DNA of 24,179 nt from CAYVKM01 sp964452045 (GCA_964452045.1 CAYVKM010000057.1:1-24179); one strand, 5' to 3'; shown: positions 7,683-16,326, numbered from the stretch's first letter. Notes: a model not told the origin generated them from the letters alone. A program made the numbers and translations.

Positions 7683-8312
7683 TTATTTCTTCCCGGAAGT
7701 TTTTTCCGGTGACTTGGGGACCGGTTTTAAAACGATAGTTGTGGAATCCCCTAATTCGGCCACCAGCAGCGACACATTCTCTTTCAGGAAGTCGAATTTA
7801 TTTAAACCAGTCCAGAAATCGAAAGAGTAATTTTCATTTTCCGATTGTACATTACGCATGCCCACCGTGTCCCAGAATTTTGAAGGAAGTTCCAGTTTGA
7901 AGTCCATCTTGCCACCCGGCTCAATCCTTTTTTTGGGTGCATAACTAAAGTTCTTCCCCTTGTTCAGAATAAATTTCTGCTGATCGGTAGTTTCCAGAAT
8001 AAATTTGTCGGTGTTATAGCTCAAGGGGATTTGTTTATCCGATGCATTTATCACCTGCAGGTGAATGACATCGCGACCCATTTCGGCCCAGGCGAAGATG
8101 CGGTTATCCATATCTGCGGTACTGGTATAGGATGCCCCGTTCTTCTCCGAATAGGATTTTATCTGAAAACTGGCCTGTTCATCCAGAGGCATTTCGATGC
8201 CAAAAAAATCATTCAACAGGGCCTGGCTGCTGCAGCTCATGATAATCATCACCGGAAAAAAGAGCAGGTATAGCAATTTTTTCAAAAACGGATTATTTGC
8301 AAACAAGGACAT
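7683..8312 (-). CDS. Hypothetical lipoprotein
   Basis: A 209-residue protein of unknown function. Residues 1-26 are a lipoprotein signal (KKLLYLLFFPVMIIMSC) with the lipobox IMSC and the lipidated Cys at 27, so it is anchored in an outer or inner membrane. The rest is polar and beta-rich (IFAWAEMGRDVIHLQVINAS, KFILETTDQQKFILNKG, GGKMDFKLELPSKFW), which suggests a small beta-sandwich. The C-terminus is lysine-rich. I do not recognise a named family. AAGGAGAG lies 8 bases before the ATG and fixes the start. The gene follows the MBL-fold gene by 116 bases on the same strand and converges with the aldolase gene. Confidence 0.75.
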   Translation of the reverse strand: MSLFANNPFLKKLLYLLFFPVMIIMSCSSQALLNDFFGIEMPLDEQASFQIKSYSEKNGASYTSTADMDNRIFAWAEMGRDVIHLQVINASDKQIPLSYNTDKFILETTDQQKFILNKGKNFSYAPKKRIEPGGKMDFKLELPSKFWDTVGMRNVQSENENYSFDFWTGLNKFDFLKENVSLLVAELGDSTTIVLKPVPKSPEKTSGKK

Positions 8313-8428
8313 GTTTTTCTCTCCTTTTCATCAACATAAATTGTTTTCTAAAAGATACGGATATTTGCCCCGGAAAGGTTACGGATAAAAAATGAACCAG
8401 ATCATCTCATGGGAAATCAGGAAGCAGT

Positions 8429-9676
8429 TTATTTTTGGCTCCCGAGAAACTTCAGCATTTCTTCCGCATTGCGGTTGTATGGCATCAGTTCCAGGGACTT
8501 TTGGTAATTCTCGATGGCCAGAGCATTTTGTTTTTGTTTTAAATATGACTCGGCAAGATTATCATATAGTAAAGCAGATTCAGGAAAATGCCCCAGAGCG
8601 GTTTTGAATACAGTGATGGCTTCGTCGATCAGTCCCTGGCCTAAAAACTGATAACCAAGGGTATTGAATTCTTCTTCCAGCAGGTAAAATCCGTTTTGTT
8701 CGGTAAAATCGGATTTCTGATTATCGGCGACTGCCTGACTGATGCCCCGCTCTTCGATGAATTGACCCAGTTTTTTTGCTGCGGAATTTTTCCCCTGAAG
8801 TTTTTGATAGCGCTCTTTGAGGTGCTCCCGTAACGAAAGAAAATCATTCTTTGATAGAACTTCGCTGTGGCCGGTTATCAGGTATTTGATCCCGGCAGGC
8901 TGTGCGACGATTTTATCCATCACTGATAGAATTCGTAGAACATCGGTGATCTGGTTCACCGGGAAACCGATACTTGTCCCGGAGTTGAACAGATCCCCCA
9001 CAAACGCCAGTTTTTCCTCGGGAACATAAATAAAGATATCACTGGTAGTATGGGCGTTTCCGGCATACCATAATTTCAGAGTTACATTACCTGCCTTTAA
9101 ATCAAGGCTGTCCTGAAAGGTAATGCCTGGTGGAGTGACCCGATAATTTCTTTCCAGATCCCTCAACAGTTTTTTCCGGGTGTTATATTCCGCCCGAAGA
9201 TTTTCTGCCTCGGCTGAATTTTTATCTGACTGTTCAATCTGTTTCTCAAGCTCCTCCAGATTGTTTCTGGCAAACCAGAGGGACTGAGGTGTATTGGCCG
9301 GATATTGCCGCATGAATTCCGGGCAGTTTTGATGTCCCACGATCATTGAATCCGGAAATATCTGGTTCCCGCCGCAGTGGTCTGCATGGCCATGGGTGTT
9401 CACAACATATAAAATATCTTTACACGCGAAAGCCTTTTCGATCTGCTGCAGAACAGTACGCATCATTTCCGGAGAGCGCTGGGTATCGATAATGATCAGA
9501 CCATCGGAACCCGCAATGGCGGTCACATTTACATTCAGGTAATCAAACACCACAACCCGGTCACTGAGGCGATGAGATGTTACTGGTAGCTCCGGCTGTT
9601 TCTCACAGGAGATGAAGATTGCAAATAAACAGAACAGTATTATGTTGAATGCAGATTTGATCCTTTTATCATTCAT
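8429..9676 (-). CDS. MBL-fold metallohydrolase lipoprotein with C-terminal TPR
   Basis: A 415-residue protein. The start at 9676 is preferred over an upstream Met at 9769 because it gives a clean lipoprotein signal (AFNIILFCLFAIFISC, Cys24). The metallo-beta-lactamase domain (about 35-275) has a complete metal site: H95-G-H97-A-D99-H100, His209 (GNAHTTSD), Asp228 (FVGDLF) and His270 (ITGHSEV). A charged helical insertion at about 135-178 (NNLEELEKQIEQSDKN) interrupts the domain. The C-terminal part (about 340-415) contains two TPR-like repeats (DEAITVFKTALGHFPES, ALAIENYQKSLELMP). It is probably a two-metal hydrolase facing the periplasm; the substrate is unknown. Its start overlaps the end of the acetyltransferase gene by 8 bases, so the two are probably translated together. 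Confidence 0.85.
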   Translation of the reverse strand: MNDKRIKSAFNIILFCLFAIFISCEKQPELPVTSHRLSDRVVVFDYLNVNVTAIAGSDGLIIIDTQRSPEMMRTVLQQIEKAFACKDILYVVNTHGHADHCGGNQIFPDSMIVGHQNCPEFMRQYPANTPQSLWFARNNLEELEKQIEQSDKNSAEAENLRAEYNTRKKLLRDLERNYRVTPPGITFQDSLDLKAGNVTLKLWYAGNAHTTSDIFIYVPEEKLAFVGDLFNSGTSIGFPVNQITDVLRILSVMDKIVAQPAGIKYLITGHSEVLSKNDFLSLREHLKERYQKLQGKNSAAKKLGQFIEERGISQAVADNQKSDFTEQNGFYLLEEEFNTLGYQFLGQGLIDEAITVFKTALGHFPESALLYDNLAESYLKQKQNALAIENYQKSLELMPYNRNAEEMLKFLGSQK

Positions 9677-10247
9677 AAAACAAACTCGGAATCTTCGTTT
9701 CACAAAAATGTCGGGATTGAGACCAGGAATCATCTCCCACCACATAGGCATATTGTAACTGGTCCACAATTTTTCCCTCTTTTATGGCGCTTTTTCTCAT
9801 CCGGCATTCCAGCCGGTAACCAGCCTTTTCCAGAACCCGGAACGAGGCGGTGTTCCACTCGAACGGTACGGCATAAATCCGGGTCAGGTTGTGCTCGGTG
9901 ATCGCGTATTTGGTCAGGGCTTTTAAAGCCTCGGTGGTGATGCCGCGACCCCAGTATTGCTCGCTAAGCCAGTACCCGATTTCCGCCGAAACACGTTCCA
10001 CATCGTGATGCAGGCCAAAACCGATCGCCCCTACCGCATCTCCATCCACCTCGATGGCAAAGTAAGTTTCCGGTTTCATGGAGCGGGCCATTTTGATGAA
10101 TTTATGGGCATCAGCTTTGGTATAGGGGAATGGAAAAGCGTCGCGCAGATTTATCCAGATCTTCCAATTATTGGCATGAATCGCCAGCGATGGCGCATCC
10201 GATTTTTCCCAGGAGCGGACCACACATGTTTCCAATGCTAATCTCAT
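9669..10247 (-). CDS. GNAT-family N-acetyltransferase (RimJ/RimL-like)
   Basis: A 192-residue acetyltransferase of the GNAT type. The central strand-helix pattern is clear: YFAIEVDGDAVGAIGF (62-77), AEIGYWLSEQYWGRGITTEA (88-107) with the acetyl-CoA pyrophosphate loop Q-Y-W-G-R-G-I, and NTASFRVLEKAGYRLE (132-147). This arrangement is typical of RimJ/RimL-like enzymes that acetylate protein N-termini, amino acids or small amines. The substrate is unknown. It is the first gene of a two-gene overlapping pair with the MBL-fold lipoprotein and probably the start of a short transcription unit. GGGGAG lies 13 bases before the ATG, which is a poor spacing. Confidence 0.88.
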   Translation of the reverse strand: MRLALETCVVRSWEKSDAPSLAIHANNWKIWINLRDAFPFPYTKADAHKFIKMARSMKPETYFAIEVDGDAVGAIGFGLHHDVERVSAEIGYWLSEQYWGRGITTEALKALTKYAITEHNLTRIYAVPFEWNTASFRVLEKAGYRLECRMRKSAIKEGKIVDQLQYAYVVGDDSWSQSRHFCETKIPSLFYE

Positions 10248-10326
10248 CTAGTTATTTAATCTCCCCATACCAAAATTTATAAAAAATCAGACAGGGAATA
10301 AAGACCAATTTGCTGAAAGATATTTG

Positions 10327-10344
10327 AGGAATATGCCAATTCCT
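10327..10344. repeat. Small inverted repeat between the SDR and GNAT genes
   Basis: AGGAAT (10327-10332), the loop ATGCCA and ATTCCT (10339-10344) form a perfect six-base stem in the 141-base gap. No T run follows on either strand, so it is not a classical terminator. It could be an operator or chance. Confidence 0.3.
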
Positions 10345-10388
10345 GATTTTAAAACGAAATTTATCCGGTATAAATTAAGTGTGTTGTT

Positions 10389-11186
10389 TCAGCGAAATTT
10401 CTTGCGTCTGTCCCGGTATATTTTCCAGAACAGAGGTCTGGTCAGGGGAAAATTGATCAACGAAATGCCCAACCGGTTCCAAAAACCGGGGATAACGATT
10501 ACCTTCCGGCCAGATAATGATTTCAGGGAGAAACTGACCACCTCTTCCGCCGTCATCCAGAGAAATCCCGGAACAACTGAGCGGTCGAAATTTTCATATT
10601 CCCGGGTATCGTGAAATTCGGTATAGGTAAATCCGGGACAAAATCCCTGAACCTTAATGCCGTTTTCGCTGACTTCCCGAGCCAGGGACTGGGAAAAAGA
10701 AACCAGGAAAGCCTTGCTGGCCGGGTAGATGGCGCTCCCCGGACCGGGTGCAAAAGCTGATGTTGAAGCTACATTGATGATGGTCCCCTGTTTCCGTTCC
10801 AGCATATTGGGCAGAACGGCTTTAGTGAGTCGAACAGTGGCTTCCAGGTGAACCCGCAGCATATCGATGAGCCGCTCTGTGGGACTATTCCGGAATTCAT
10901 GATTCAAGCCAAAGCCGGCATTGTTGATCAGCATGTCAACATTCATTTTGCTTACTTCGATTTCCAGGCGATCCAGATCTTCCAGCCGGCTCAAATCGGC
11001 GGGTAGTATGGTAACTTGTACTCCATTTGTTTCCCGGATTTCCCGGGCAAGCATATCCATTTTCTCCCGCCGGCGGGCCACCAGAATCAGGTTGTAGCCG
11101 TCCCGGGCGAGCTGCCGGGCAAATTCGGCCCCGATCCCGCTTGAGGCTCCGGTAATCAGTGCTTGTCTGGGCATGCTTGAATCCAT
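10389..11186 (-). CDS. Short-chain dehydrogenase/reductase
   Basis: A 265-residue classical SDR with a Rossmann fold. Visible motifs are TGASSGIG at 12-19 (cofactor binding), NNAG at 88-91, Ser141 in INVASTSAF and YPASK with Tyr154 and Lys158, so the catalytic Ser-Tyr-Lys set is complete. Basic residues after the second strand (VARRRE, about 37-41) favour NADP(H). The C-terminal extension (LTRPLFWKIYRDRRKKFR) is basic and could touch the membrane. The substrate is unknown. It is the last gene of the long minus-strand run that includes the flavoprotein, TVP38 and arsenosugar genes, lying 63 bases after the flavoprotein gene. Met5 at 11174 is an alternative start. Confidence 0.9.
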   Translation of the reverse strand: MDSSMPRQALITGASSGIGAEFARQLARDGYNLILVARRREKMDMLAREIRETNGVQVTILPADLSRLEDLDRLEIEVSKMNVDMLINNAGFGLNHEFRNSPTERLIDMLRVHLEATVRLTKAVLPNMLERKQGTIINVASTSAFAPGPGSAIYPASKAFLVSFSQSLAREVSENGIKVQGFCPGFTYTEFHDTREYENFDRSVVPGFLWMTAEEVVSFSLKSLSGRKVIVIPGFWNRLGISLINFPLTRPLFWKIYRDRRKKFR

Positions 11187-11249
11187 CTTACTTTGATATA
11201 CTCATTTGCAGGAATATATGATTCAAACCCGGATGATGCACTTGCCCAT

Positions 11250-12683
11250 TTACTTTTTCACCGCCCTCAGCAATTTGATGAAGAAGTTATTCTGCAGTTT
11301 ATCGGCATAGGCGGCCACTGCCGGCCGCTTGACGGCGTCTCCGTAGGTGGGGTAAATGTGGATCATAGATTGGATCTTGTGAAACGGCACTCCCAGACTC
11401 TTGGCTAGCTGAGCCTCGTGCAGGATGTCCGCCGCCCTTTCTCCGATGATATGGATCCCCAGCAGCCGGCCCCGCTTATCGCAGACAAATTTACTCATCC
11501 CGGTCATAGCAAGATCGGTTTTGGCCCGATCGATTTTCTCATAAGGGAAGCGATAGATTTTGATCCGGTCGCCAAACTTTTCCCGCGCTTCCGCTTCGGT
11601 GAGACCGGCATGGGCAAATTCGGGATCGGTAAAAGTTGCCCAGACGATATGATCATAATTTATCTTTCGTTTAACCGGCAGCGGTAAAACCGCATTCGGC
11701 ACGGCAATGCTGGCGTGGTATTCGGCAATATGGCTGAACTGGTAGGATCCGATCACATCCCCGCAGGCATAAATGTTTTTAGCGCTGGTCCGGAGATGTT
11801 GATTTGTCCCGATTCCCCTGGCGCCGTATTGCACCCCGGCAGCTTCCAGGTTAAGTCCCCGGATATTCGGTTTTCTGCCCACTGCAATCAGGATTTTATC
11901 CGCAGCAATTTCCCGGTTTTCGTTCCGGAGATTCTTAATGGTCACAACAATTTTGTCTTCCCTTTTTTCCAGCCGGATGGCCTGACTACCGGTGAGCAGG
12001 TTAATCCCTTCCTGTTTGAATCGTTGGGTCAGAATTTCCACCAGTTCCGGATCTTCCCGGGGAAGAATCCGCTCTCCTTTTTCGATTTGGGTGATGTTTA
12101 CCTCCAGCCGATTCAGGGCAGAGGCCATTTCGCTTCCGATGGGTCCACCACCCAGAATAATCATGGATCCGGGTAATTGCTCCAAATCGAAAAGTGTCTC
12201 ATTGGTTAGATAGGGAATGTTTTCAATTCCTTCAATGGAAGGTGCCACCGGACCGGATCCGGTGGCGATGATAAATTTTTTTGCGCTGATGGATTTATCT
12301 CCGATCTTCAACCGGTAAGCATCCAAAAATTCCGGTGAACCGATAAAAACTGCGATACCCATTTTTTCGAAGACTTCCGGGGTTTCTTCCTGATAAACCT
12401 GTTCCCGGATCGACCGGATATGGTTCATTACCTGCGAAGTATCCGGTTTGACCGGTTCATTCAGTCGAAGCCCATAGTCGTTTAGATGGGTGGTTTTATG
12501 AGCCACCTCGCTTACTTTGATCAGCGCCTTGCTCGGGACACATCCATACCAGGTACAGTCCCCGCCGATCCTGTTTTTTTCCACCAGGGCGACTTTCTTC
12601 CCCAGTTTCATGCCCAGGATTGCCGAGCTGATGCCGGCCGAGCCACCCCCGATAACGATGAGATCATAGTCAAATTTTGCCAT
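11250..12683 (-). CDS. FAD-dependent pyridine nucleotide-disulfide oxidoreductase, atypical
   Basis: A 477-residue flavoprotein of the dihydrolipoamide dehydrogenase/mercuric reductase superfamily. It has the FAD site IVIGGGSAGISSA (9-21), a redox disulfide in GGDCTWYGCVPSK (Cys43, Cys48), a second nucleotide-binding motif ILGGGPIGSEMA, the IAVGRKPN and YACGDV motifs, and a dimerisation domain. In the interface segment the usual HAHPTxxE reads HIYPTYGD (from His442): Tyr444 and Asp449 take the places of the acid-base His and its Glu. It lacks the N-terminal heavy-metal domain and C-terminal Cys pair of true MerA. Related proteins often lie beside, or are fused to, TVP38/TMEM64 proteins, as here. 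The substrate is unknown; calling it a mercuric reductase would be unsafe. Confidence 0.88.
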   Translation of the reverse strand: MAKFDYDLIVIGGGSAGISSAILGMKLGKKVALVEKNRIGGDCTWYGCVPSKALIKVSEVAHKTTHLNDYGLRLNEPVKPDTSQVMNHIRSIREQVYQEETPEVFEKMGIAVFIGSPEFLDAYRLKIGDKSISAKKFIIATGSGPVAPSIEGIENIPYLTNETLFDLEQLPGSMIILGGGPIGSEMASALNRLEVNITQIEKGERILPREDPELVEILTQRFKQEGINLLTGSQAIRLEKREDKIVVTIKNLRNENREIAADKILIAVGRKPNIRGLNLEAAGVQYGARGIGTNQHLRTSAKNIYACGDVIGSYQFSHIAEYHASIAVPNAVLPLPVKRKINYDHIVWATFTDPEFAHAGLTEAEAREKFGDRIKIYRFPYEKIDRAKTDLAMTGMSKFVCDKRGRLLGIHIIGERAADILHEAQLAKSLGVPFHKIQSMIHIYPTYGDAVKRPAVAAYADKLQNNFFIKLLRAVKK

Positions 12684-12729
12684 TGAAAATTTCCATTATT
12701 TTCATCTGGGTAAGGTTATCAGTTCCGAA

Positions 12730-13452
12730 TTACTTTTCTTCCGATTTCGAATCCATTCCCGGTAAATCCGGTTTTTGACCCCGACGTTTTTTGATGAATT
12801 TGTAAATTGCAGGGATAAACATGAGCAGAATAAACAGCCCGATGGCAATAAAGAATTGGGCTGATAAGACGTTGGTGAGCGAGCTTCCCAGCAGGGCATT
12901 GACAAAACCGCCGGGGATCATGCCGATGAAAGACCCGATGGCAAAATCCCGGAAACGCATTTTGGAAAGACCAGCGCCAAAGTTTACCGCATCGTACTGA
13001 AACAATGGAACAAGCCGGATAAAGAGAATAAGCCGGAAACCATATTTTTCGCTGCTTTCATCGAAAGTTTTTATCCGGCCCTTATGCAACCAGCGGAACT
13101 GCTCTATAAATTTTCGGCCCAGCGCCCGGGCGATGGCAAACGAAAGACAGGCACCCAGGGTTGCCCCAATTAAAATGTAAACCGTACCCACCCATTTCCC
13201 GTAAGCCAACCCGCCGGCTAGGGACATCACTCCAACCGGGATCACCAGTACCACCGCCCGCAGGGCATAGATCAGGATGAAAATGACGGGTCCCCAGATA
13301 CCGAACTGCAGGATAAAATCTTTTACCTTTGTGGGGGTGAAATCGGAAAGCGAAAGTGGAGTTAACCTGAAGATAAGGTAGACCGCAAGGATGATTCCCA
13401 GCAGAATTGCCAGCCGGGCCAGATTCGTTTTGGATTTATCGCTAATCGGCAT
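12730..13452 (-). CDS. TVP38/TMEM64 (DedA-like) membrane protein
   Basis: A 240-residue inner-membrane protein with about six hydrophobic segments. The family core is visible: VLVIPVGVMSLAGGLAYG, GATLGACLSFAIARALGRK, then RLVPLFQYDAVNFGAGLS and GMIPGGFVNALLG. Some members of this superfamily move lipids between membrane leaflets; the role of this subgroup is open. The start at 13452 is preferred over 13485 because GGTGGA stands at a good distance upstream and it leaves an 11-base overlap with the glycosyltransferase gene. The C-terminus is a charged cytoplasmic tail. It lies 46 bases before the flavoprotein gene, a neighbour pair seen in many bacteria. Confidence 0.9.
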   Translation of the reverse strand: MPISDKSKTNLARLAILLGIILAVYLIFRLTPLSLSDFTPTKVKDFILQFGIWGPVIFILIYALRAVVLVIPVGVMSLAGGLAYGKWVGTVYILIGATLGACLSFAIARALGRKFIEQFRWLHKGRIKTFDESSEKYGFRLILFIRLVPLFQYDAVNFGAGLSKMRFRDFAIGSFIGMIPGGFVNALLGSSLTNVLSAQFFIAIGLFILLMFIPAIYKFIKKRRGQKPDLPGMDSKSEEK

Positions 13453-14146
13453 TTGTTTTTTCCACCGGTTGACGAAACAGCTCATTTAATATTTTATAGG
13501 TTCTCTCATGCTCTCTGGTAAGATCGGTGCCTGATTCGCACAGGAACTGCCAGAGGTCTAAAACATCCCGGTAAGTATCAACATCTGGAAGCGGATCGAG
13601 TTGGGAAACGGTTAAGGCTTCTTCCAGGATCTTTGCCATGGTCTGTGCGAAAACCTGGTCAGTGCTCCAGTTGATCCCACGAAATATGGCGGGCTGTGGT
13701 TTATTCAGGCCAATCAGATAATATCCGCCATCCAGACAGGGACCCAGAACCACCTCATTTTCTTTGAGCAATGAGAAAGCCTGTTCGATGTTGCTTAACC
13801 GGAGCCCGGGGATGTCACTGCCAATCGCTACTACCCGGGTGAAGTTTTGGGAGAAAGACCACAGGAAAGCATTGTGCAGTCTCTGACCAAGATCGTCACC
13901 GATTTGAGCAAGGTATTGAAATTTATCACCCAGCCAATCCCTCAGTGACTCTTCTGCAGTGGCCGGAGTGAAAGACAGGATCAATTCAAAATTATTGCTT
14001 TTTCGCAACTTCTCAATCAGGTCCTCGACCATGGCTTTGTACAAATTCATCGCCTCATCCGGCGTCATCTCCGGTTGCAGCCGGGTTTTTACCTGTCCGG
14101 CGATCGGTGCTTTCAGGAAAAGTATTAGGGCGTTAGGATTGTTCAT
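13442..14146 (-). CDS. TIGR04282-family arsenosugar-type glycosyltransferase (DUF2064)
   Basis: A 234-residue protein with a GT-A-like nucleotidyl/glycosyltransferase fold. It begins ALILFLKAPIAGQVKTRLQP, the signature of TIGR04282, and continues with IGDDLGQRLHNAF, VVAIGSDIPGL and VVLGPCLDGGYYLIGLN, all characteristic. Family members recur in loci with the radical SAM protein ArsS and are named arsenosugar biosynthesis glycosyltransferases, but their chemistry has not been firmly shown to my knowledge. The gene overlaps DUF547 upstream by 14 bases and the TVP38 gene downstream by 11 bases, indicating coupled translation. A second glycosyltransferase of the companion family TIGR04283 lies at 16614-17303. 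Confidence 0.9.
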   Translation of the reverse strand: MNNPNALILFLKAPIAGQVKTRLQPEMTPDEAMNLYKAMVEDLIEKLRKSNNFELILSFTPATAEESLRDWLGDKFQYLAQIGDDLGQRLHNAFLWSFSQNFTRVVAIGSDIPGLRLSNIEQAFSLLKENEVVLGPCLDGGYYLIGLNKPQPAIFRGINWSTDQVFAQTMAKILEEALTVSQLDPLPDVDTYRDVLDLWQFLCESGTDLTREHERTYKILNELFRQPVEKTNAD

Positions 14147-14957
14147 TCAAGGCCCAGTCGTATTTTAGATATTTGATTGAGGGTTGATTTTCAAGAATGT
14201 AGTTCTGCTGTGCTTCCGGTAAATATTTCAGGATAAATTCAATGACGCCTTGTTCATCTTTATCATATTTTCCCAGCTGCTCCGGAGCATCTGATGTGGC
14301 CGGGAAATCTTCTTTATACCAGTCGAAGATGGAAGAGAGATATAGCGTTCCGCTTTCCCGATCCAGACGAACCTTCTCGGGATTATTGATGAAATTCCGG
14401 GTTACCTGGTTCAACTGTTTGTCCAGACTATCCCCGGTAAAAGCATGGCTTTCCAGTTCCGGGCAGCCCAGCGAGGCGCAGACGATGGCGAAATGAATCC
14501 GCGGATCCCCGAACTCCTTGCGCAGAATATCGTGCTCCATCTGATTCAGGGTAATATCCTTCCCCATCACCGGGATAAATACAGTATCCCAGAAATCCGA
14601 AATCTGCCGGATGCTGTTTTGTGGAAAACGGAGCCGGGCCAGCAGTCCGCCCCATTGAATCGGATAATTCCTGATAATTCCCTCGATGGTGATGGCGTTG
14701 TAGGCATTGATCCAGAATGCTATTTGCTCATTTCGGGACCAGGTCTGGAAATCCGAGGGGTTTACATTTTCCAGCTGAGCCAGATATTCATCCAGTAATC
14801 GCGGATTGGCTTTAATCTGCCGATAGTTGACCAGTCCATTGCTCACATATTTTTGCAGCAGGGTATCGAATTTGGAATGGTCGAATTCAGCAGCGGTGCC
14901 GGAAGCAATGTTCAGAAAAACCAGTAGTCCGGTAAATATGGTGATAATTGGTTTCAT
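14133..14957 (-). CDS. DUF547 exported protein
   Basis: A 274-residue exported protein. Residues 1-23 form a signal peptide ending in SGTAA. The DUF547 domain is clear: YVSNGLVNYRQIKANP, NEQIAFWINAYNAITIEGIIRNYPI (about 77-101), then DPRIHFAIVCASLGCPELESHAF and YLSSIFDWYKEDF. The conserved Cys and His in this domain have led to suggestions of a thiol-hydrolase-like site; no function is established. It lies 35 bases after arsS and overlaps the glycosyltransferase gene by 14 bases. DUF547 genes often accompany arsenosugar-type loci, so its presence supports the cluster assignment. Confidence 0.9.
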   Translation of the reverse strand: MKPIITIFTGLLVFLNIASGTAAEFDHSKFDTLLQKYVSNGLVNYRQIKANPRLLDEYLAQLENVNPSDFQTWSRNEQIAFWINAYNAITIEGIIRNYPIQWGGLLARLRFPQNSIRQISDFWDTVFIPVMGKDITLNQMEHDILRKEFGDPRIHFAIVCASLGCPELESHAFTGDSLDKQLNQVTRNFINNPEKVRLDRESGTLYLSSIFDWYKEDFPATSDAPEQLGKYDKDEQGVIEFILKYLPEAQQNYILENQPSIKYLKYDWALNEQS

Positions 14958-14992
14958 TCTTTTCTCAATAGATTTCTGTAATATTATAGTTT

Positions 14993-15982
14993 TTAATTAT
15001 CCTCCACCACCACACCACCACAACTCGAACCGGTGCCGGCTGTGCACCCATAACAGTGCAGCCCGGTAACGATCCGGCGGGATTTTAATTTTTCCAGATC
15101 AAAATTGTTTATGTGATCCGGTGCGCCGTGGTCGCAGTTCAGTCCCAGCATCTGGTTGAAATCGCAGTCGTAAATCGTGCCATCCCAGCCGATGGACAGG
15201 GTGTAGCGGCACATCACGCCTTCAGCGGCCTGGGGATTGTAGGCATTGATCAAACGGTTCAGATAGGATTGGTAATTGTTGGTCCGCTCCAGAAAATGCT
15301 TGAACCGGCCAATAGGCATGTTGGTGATGGTAAAGAGATTGTTGAAGGATATGCCGTACCGGTTTTTTAATTCCCGTTTGAAATCCTTTTCAATCGCACC
15401 CTGGGCAGGTGGCAAAAAGGCGCCGTTGGGATTATAAACCAGGTTGAGAATTAAATCCGAATTATCCATGCCATAGCCCAGGGAATTCAGTTTAATCAGG
15501 GCCTGGATGGATTTTTGAAATACCCCCCGGCCGCGCTGGCTGTCCACGCTCTTTTCCAGAAAGTAAGGCAGGGAAGAAATAAGTTCTACCCGGTTCCTGG
15601 CATAAAATTCGGGAAGATCTTCCATGCCCGGTTCAAATATTACCGTCAGGTTGCTCCGCACCATCACCTGTTTTCCCAGCTCGGTGCACTCCCGGGTAAA
15701 CCATCGGAAATGGGGATTCATCTCCGGAGCGCCCCCGGTGATATCCACAGTGGGGATGTCATATTTTTTCAGAATGGACAGACAGGTAACCAGCGTTTCT
15801 TTGCTGATGTTCTCGGTTCTCTGCGGGCCGGCTTCCACATGGCAATGCAGGCAGGCCTGGTTGCATAGCTTCCCAAAGTTTATTTGAAATACCGAAATAT
15901 CCGTGGCGGCAAGCGGGAATAAACCACTGTCTTCCAGGGACCGGTCGAATGTTTTATATGAATCGCCTTCTTTTCCGTTCAT
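14993..15982 (-). CDS. arsS: Arsenosugar biosynthesis radical SAM protein ArsS
   Basis: A 329-residue radical SAM enzyme. The 4Fe-4S motif is C40-N-Q-A-C44-L-H-C47, followed by HVEAGPQR and the SAM-contacting VDITGGAPEMNPHFRW. The C-terminal region has VMCRYTLSIGWDGTIYDCDFNQMLGL and HCYGCTAGTGSSCGG, a cysteine-rich tail typical of TIGR04167. ArsS proteins transfer the 5'-deoxyadenosyl group of SAM to dimethylated arsenic, the committed step to arsenosugars. Some family members are selenoproteins; no in-frame TGA is present here and the tail uses Cys. AAGGAGA lies 7 bases before the ATG. The AhpD-like gene ends 11 bases upstream. The neighbourhood strongly supports the call. Confidence 0.92.
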   Translation of the reverse strand: MNGKEGDSYKTFDRSLEDSGLFPLAATDISVFQINFGKLCNQACLHCHVEAGPQRTENISKETLVTCLSILKKYDIPTVDITGGAPEMNPHFRWFTRECTELGKQVMVRSNLTVIFEPGMEDLPEFYARNRVELISSLPYFLEKSVDSQRGRGVFQKSIQALIKLNSLGYGMDNSDLILNLVYNPNGAFLPPAQGAIEKDFKRELKNRYGISFNNLFTITNMPIGRFKHFLERTNNYQSYLNRLINAYNPQAAEGVMCRYTLSIGWDGTIYDCDFNQMLGLNCDHGAPDHINNFDLEKLKSRRIVTGLHCYGCTAGTGSSCGGVVVEDN

Positions 15983-15993
15983 ACCAATTCTCC

Positions 15994-16326
15994 TTAAAAT
16001 CCTAACTTTTTTACCACGTTTTTCATCTGAACGCCGTGCACAAGTGAGGCGCCGCCCCGGATGGCCGCGGCCACGTGGATGGCTTCCATCATCTGCTCCG
16101 GATTGGATCCTTTTTCCAGACTGGCCTGCGAATAGGCATCAATGCAATATGGACACTGGATGGCATGGGAAACCGCCAGGGCAATCAGCGCCTTTTCCCG
16201 TTCGGACAGGGCACCCTCCTGAAAAGCCGTCCCATACCAGTCGGAAAATTTTTTCCATAATTCAGGTGCATCCTCTCCGATGTCAGAGAATTTATCCAGA
16301 TCTGCCGGGTTGTAGTAGGTATCCAC
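15994..16326 (-). CDS. Arsenosugar-associated AhpD/CMD-like peroxidase-related protein
   Basis: A 110-residue helical protein of the carboxymuconolactone decarboxylase/AhpD family. It has the redox pair C58-P-Y-C61 and His84 in EAIHVAAAIRGGASLVHG. It matches the peroxidase-like family that accompanies ArsS (TIGR04169). It may reduce arsenicals or peroxides through the CxxC pair; its real substrate is unknown. The start is GTG at 16326, supported by AAGGAGG 7 bases upstream, and the first residues (DTYYNPADLDKF) fit the family. It precedes arsS by 11 bases and is probably the first gene of an ArsS transcription unit, with a candidate promoter about 114 bases upstream. Confidence 0.9.
   Translation of the reverse strand: MDTYYNPADLDKFSDIGEDAPELWKKFSDWYGTAFQEGALSEREKALIALAVSHAIQCPYCIDAYSQASLEKGSNPEQMMEAIHVAAAIRGGASLVHGVQMKNVVKKLGF

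Noticed and set aside
7683..7710. Terminator after the aldolase gene (CTTC-CCG-GAAG followed by T6)
   Set aside because: The stem is only four pairs and it lies inside the coding end of the convergent lipoprotein; too weak to call.
11250..12683. Mercuric reductase (MerA)
   Set aside because: The redox Cys pair fits the superfamily, but the N-terminal metal-binding domain and the C-terminal Cys pair of MerA are absent, and the interface motif differs.
14993..15982. ArsS as a selenoprotein
   Set aside because: No in-frame TGA occurs before the TAA stop and the cysteine-rich tail is intact, so this is the Cys form.
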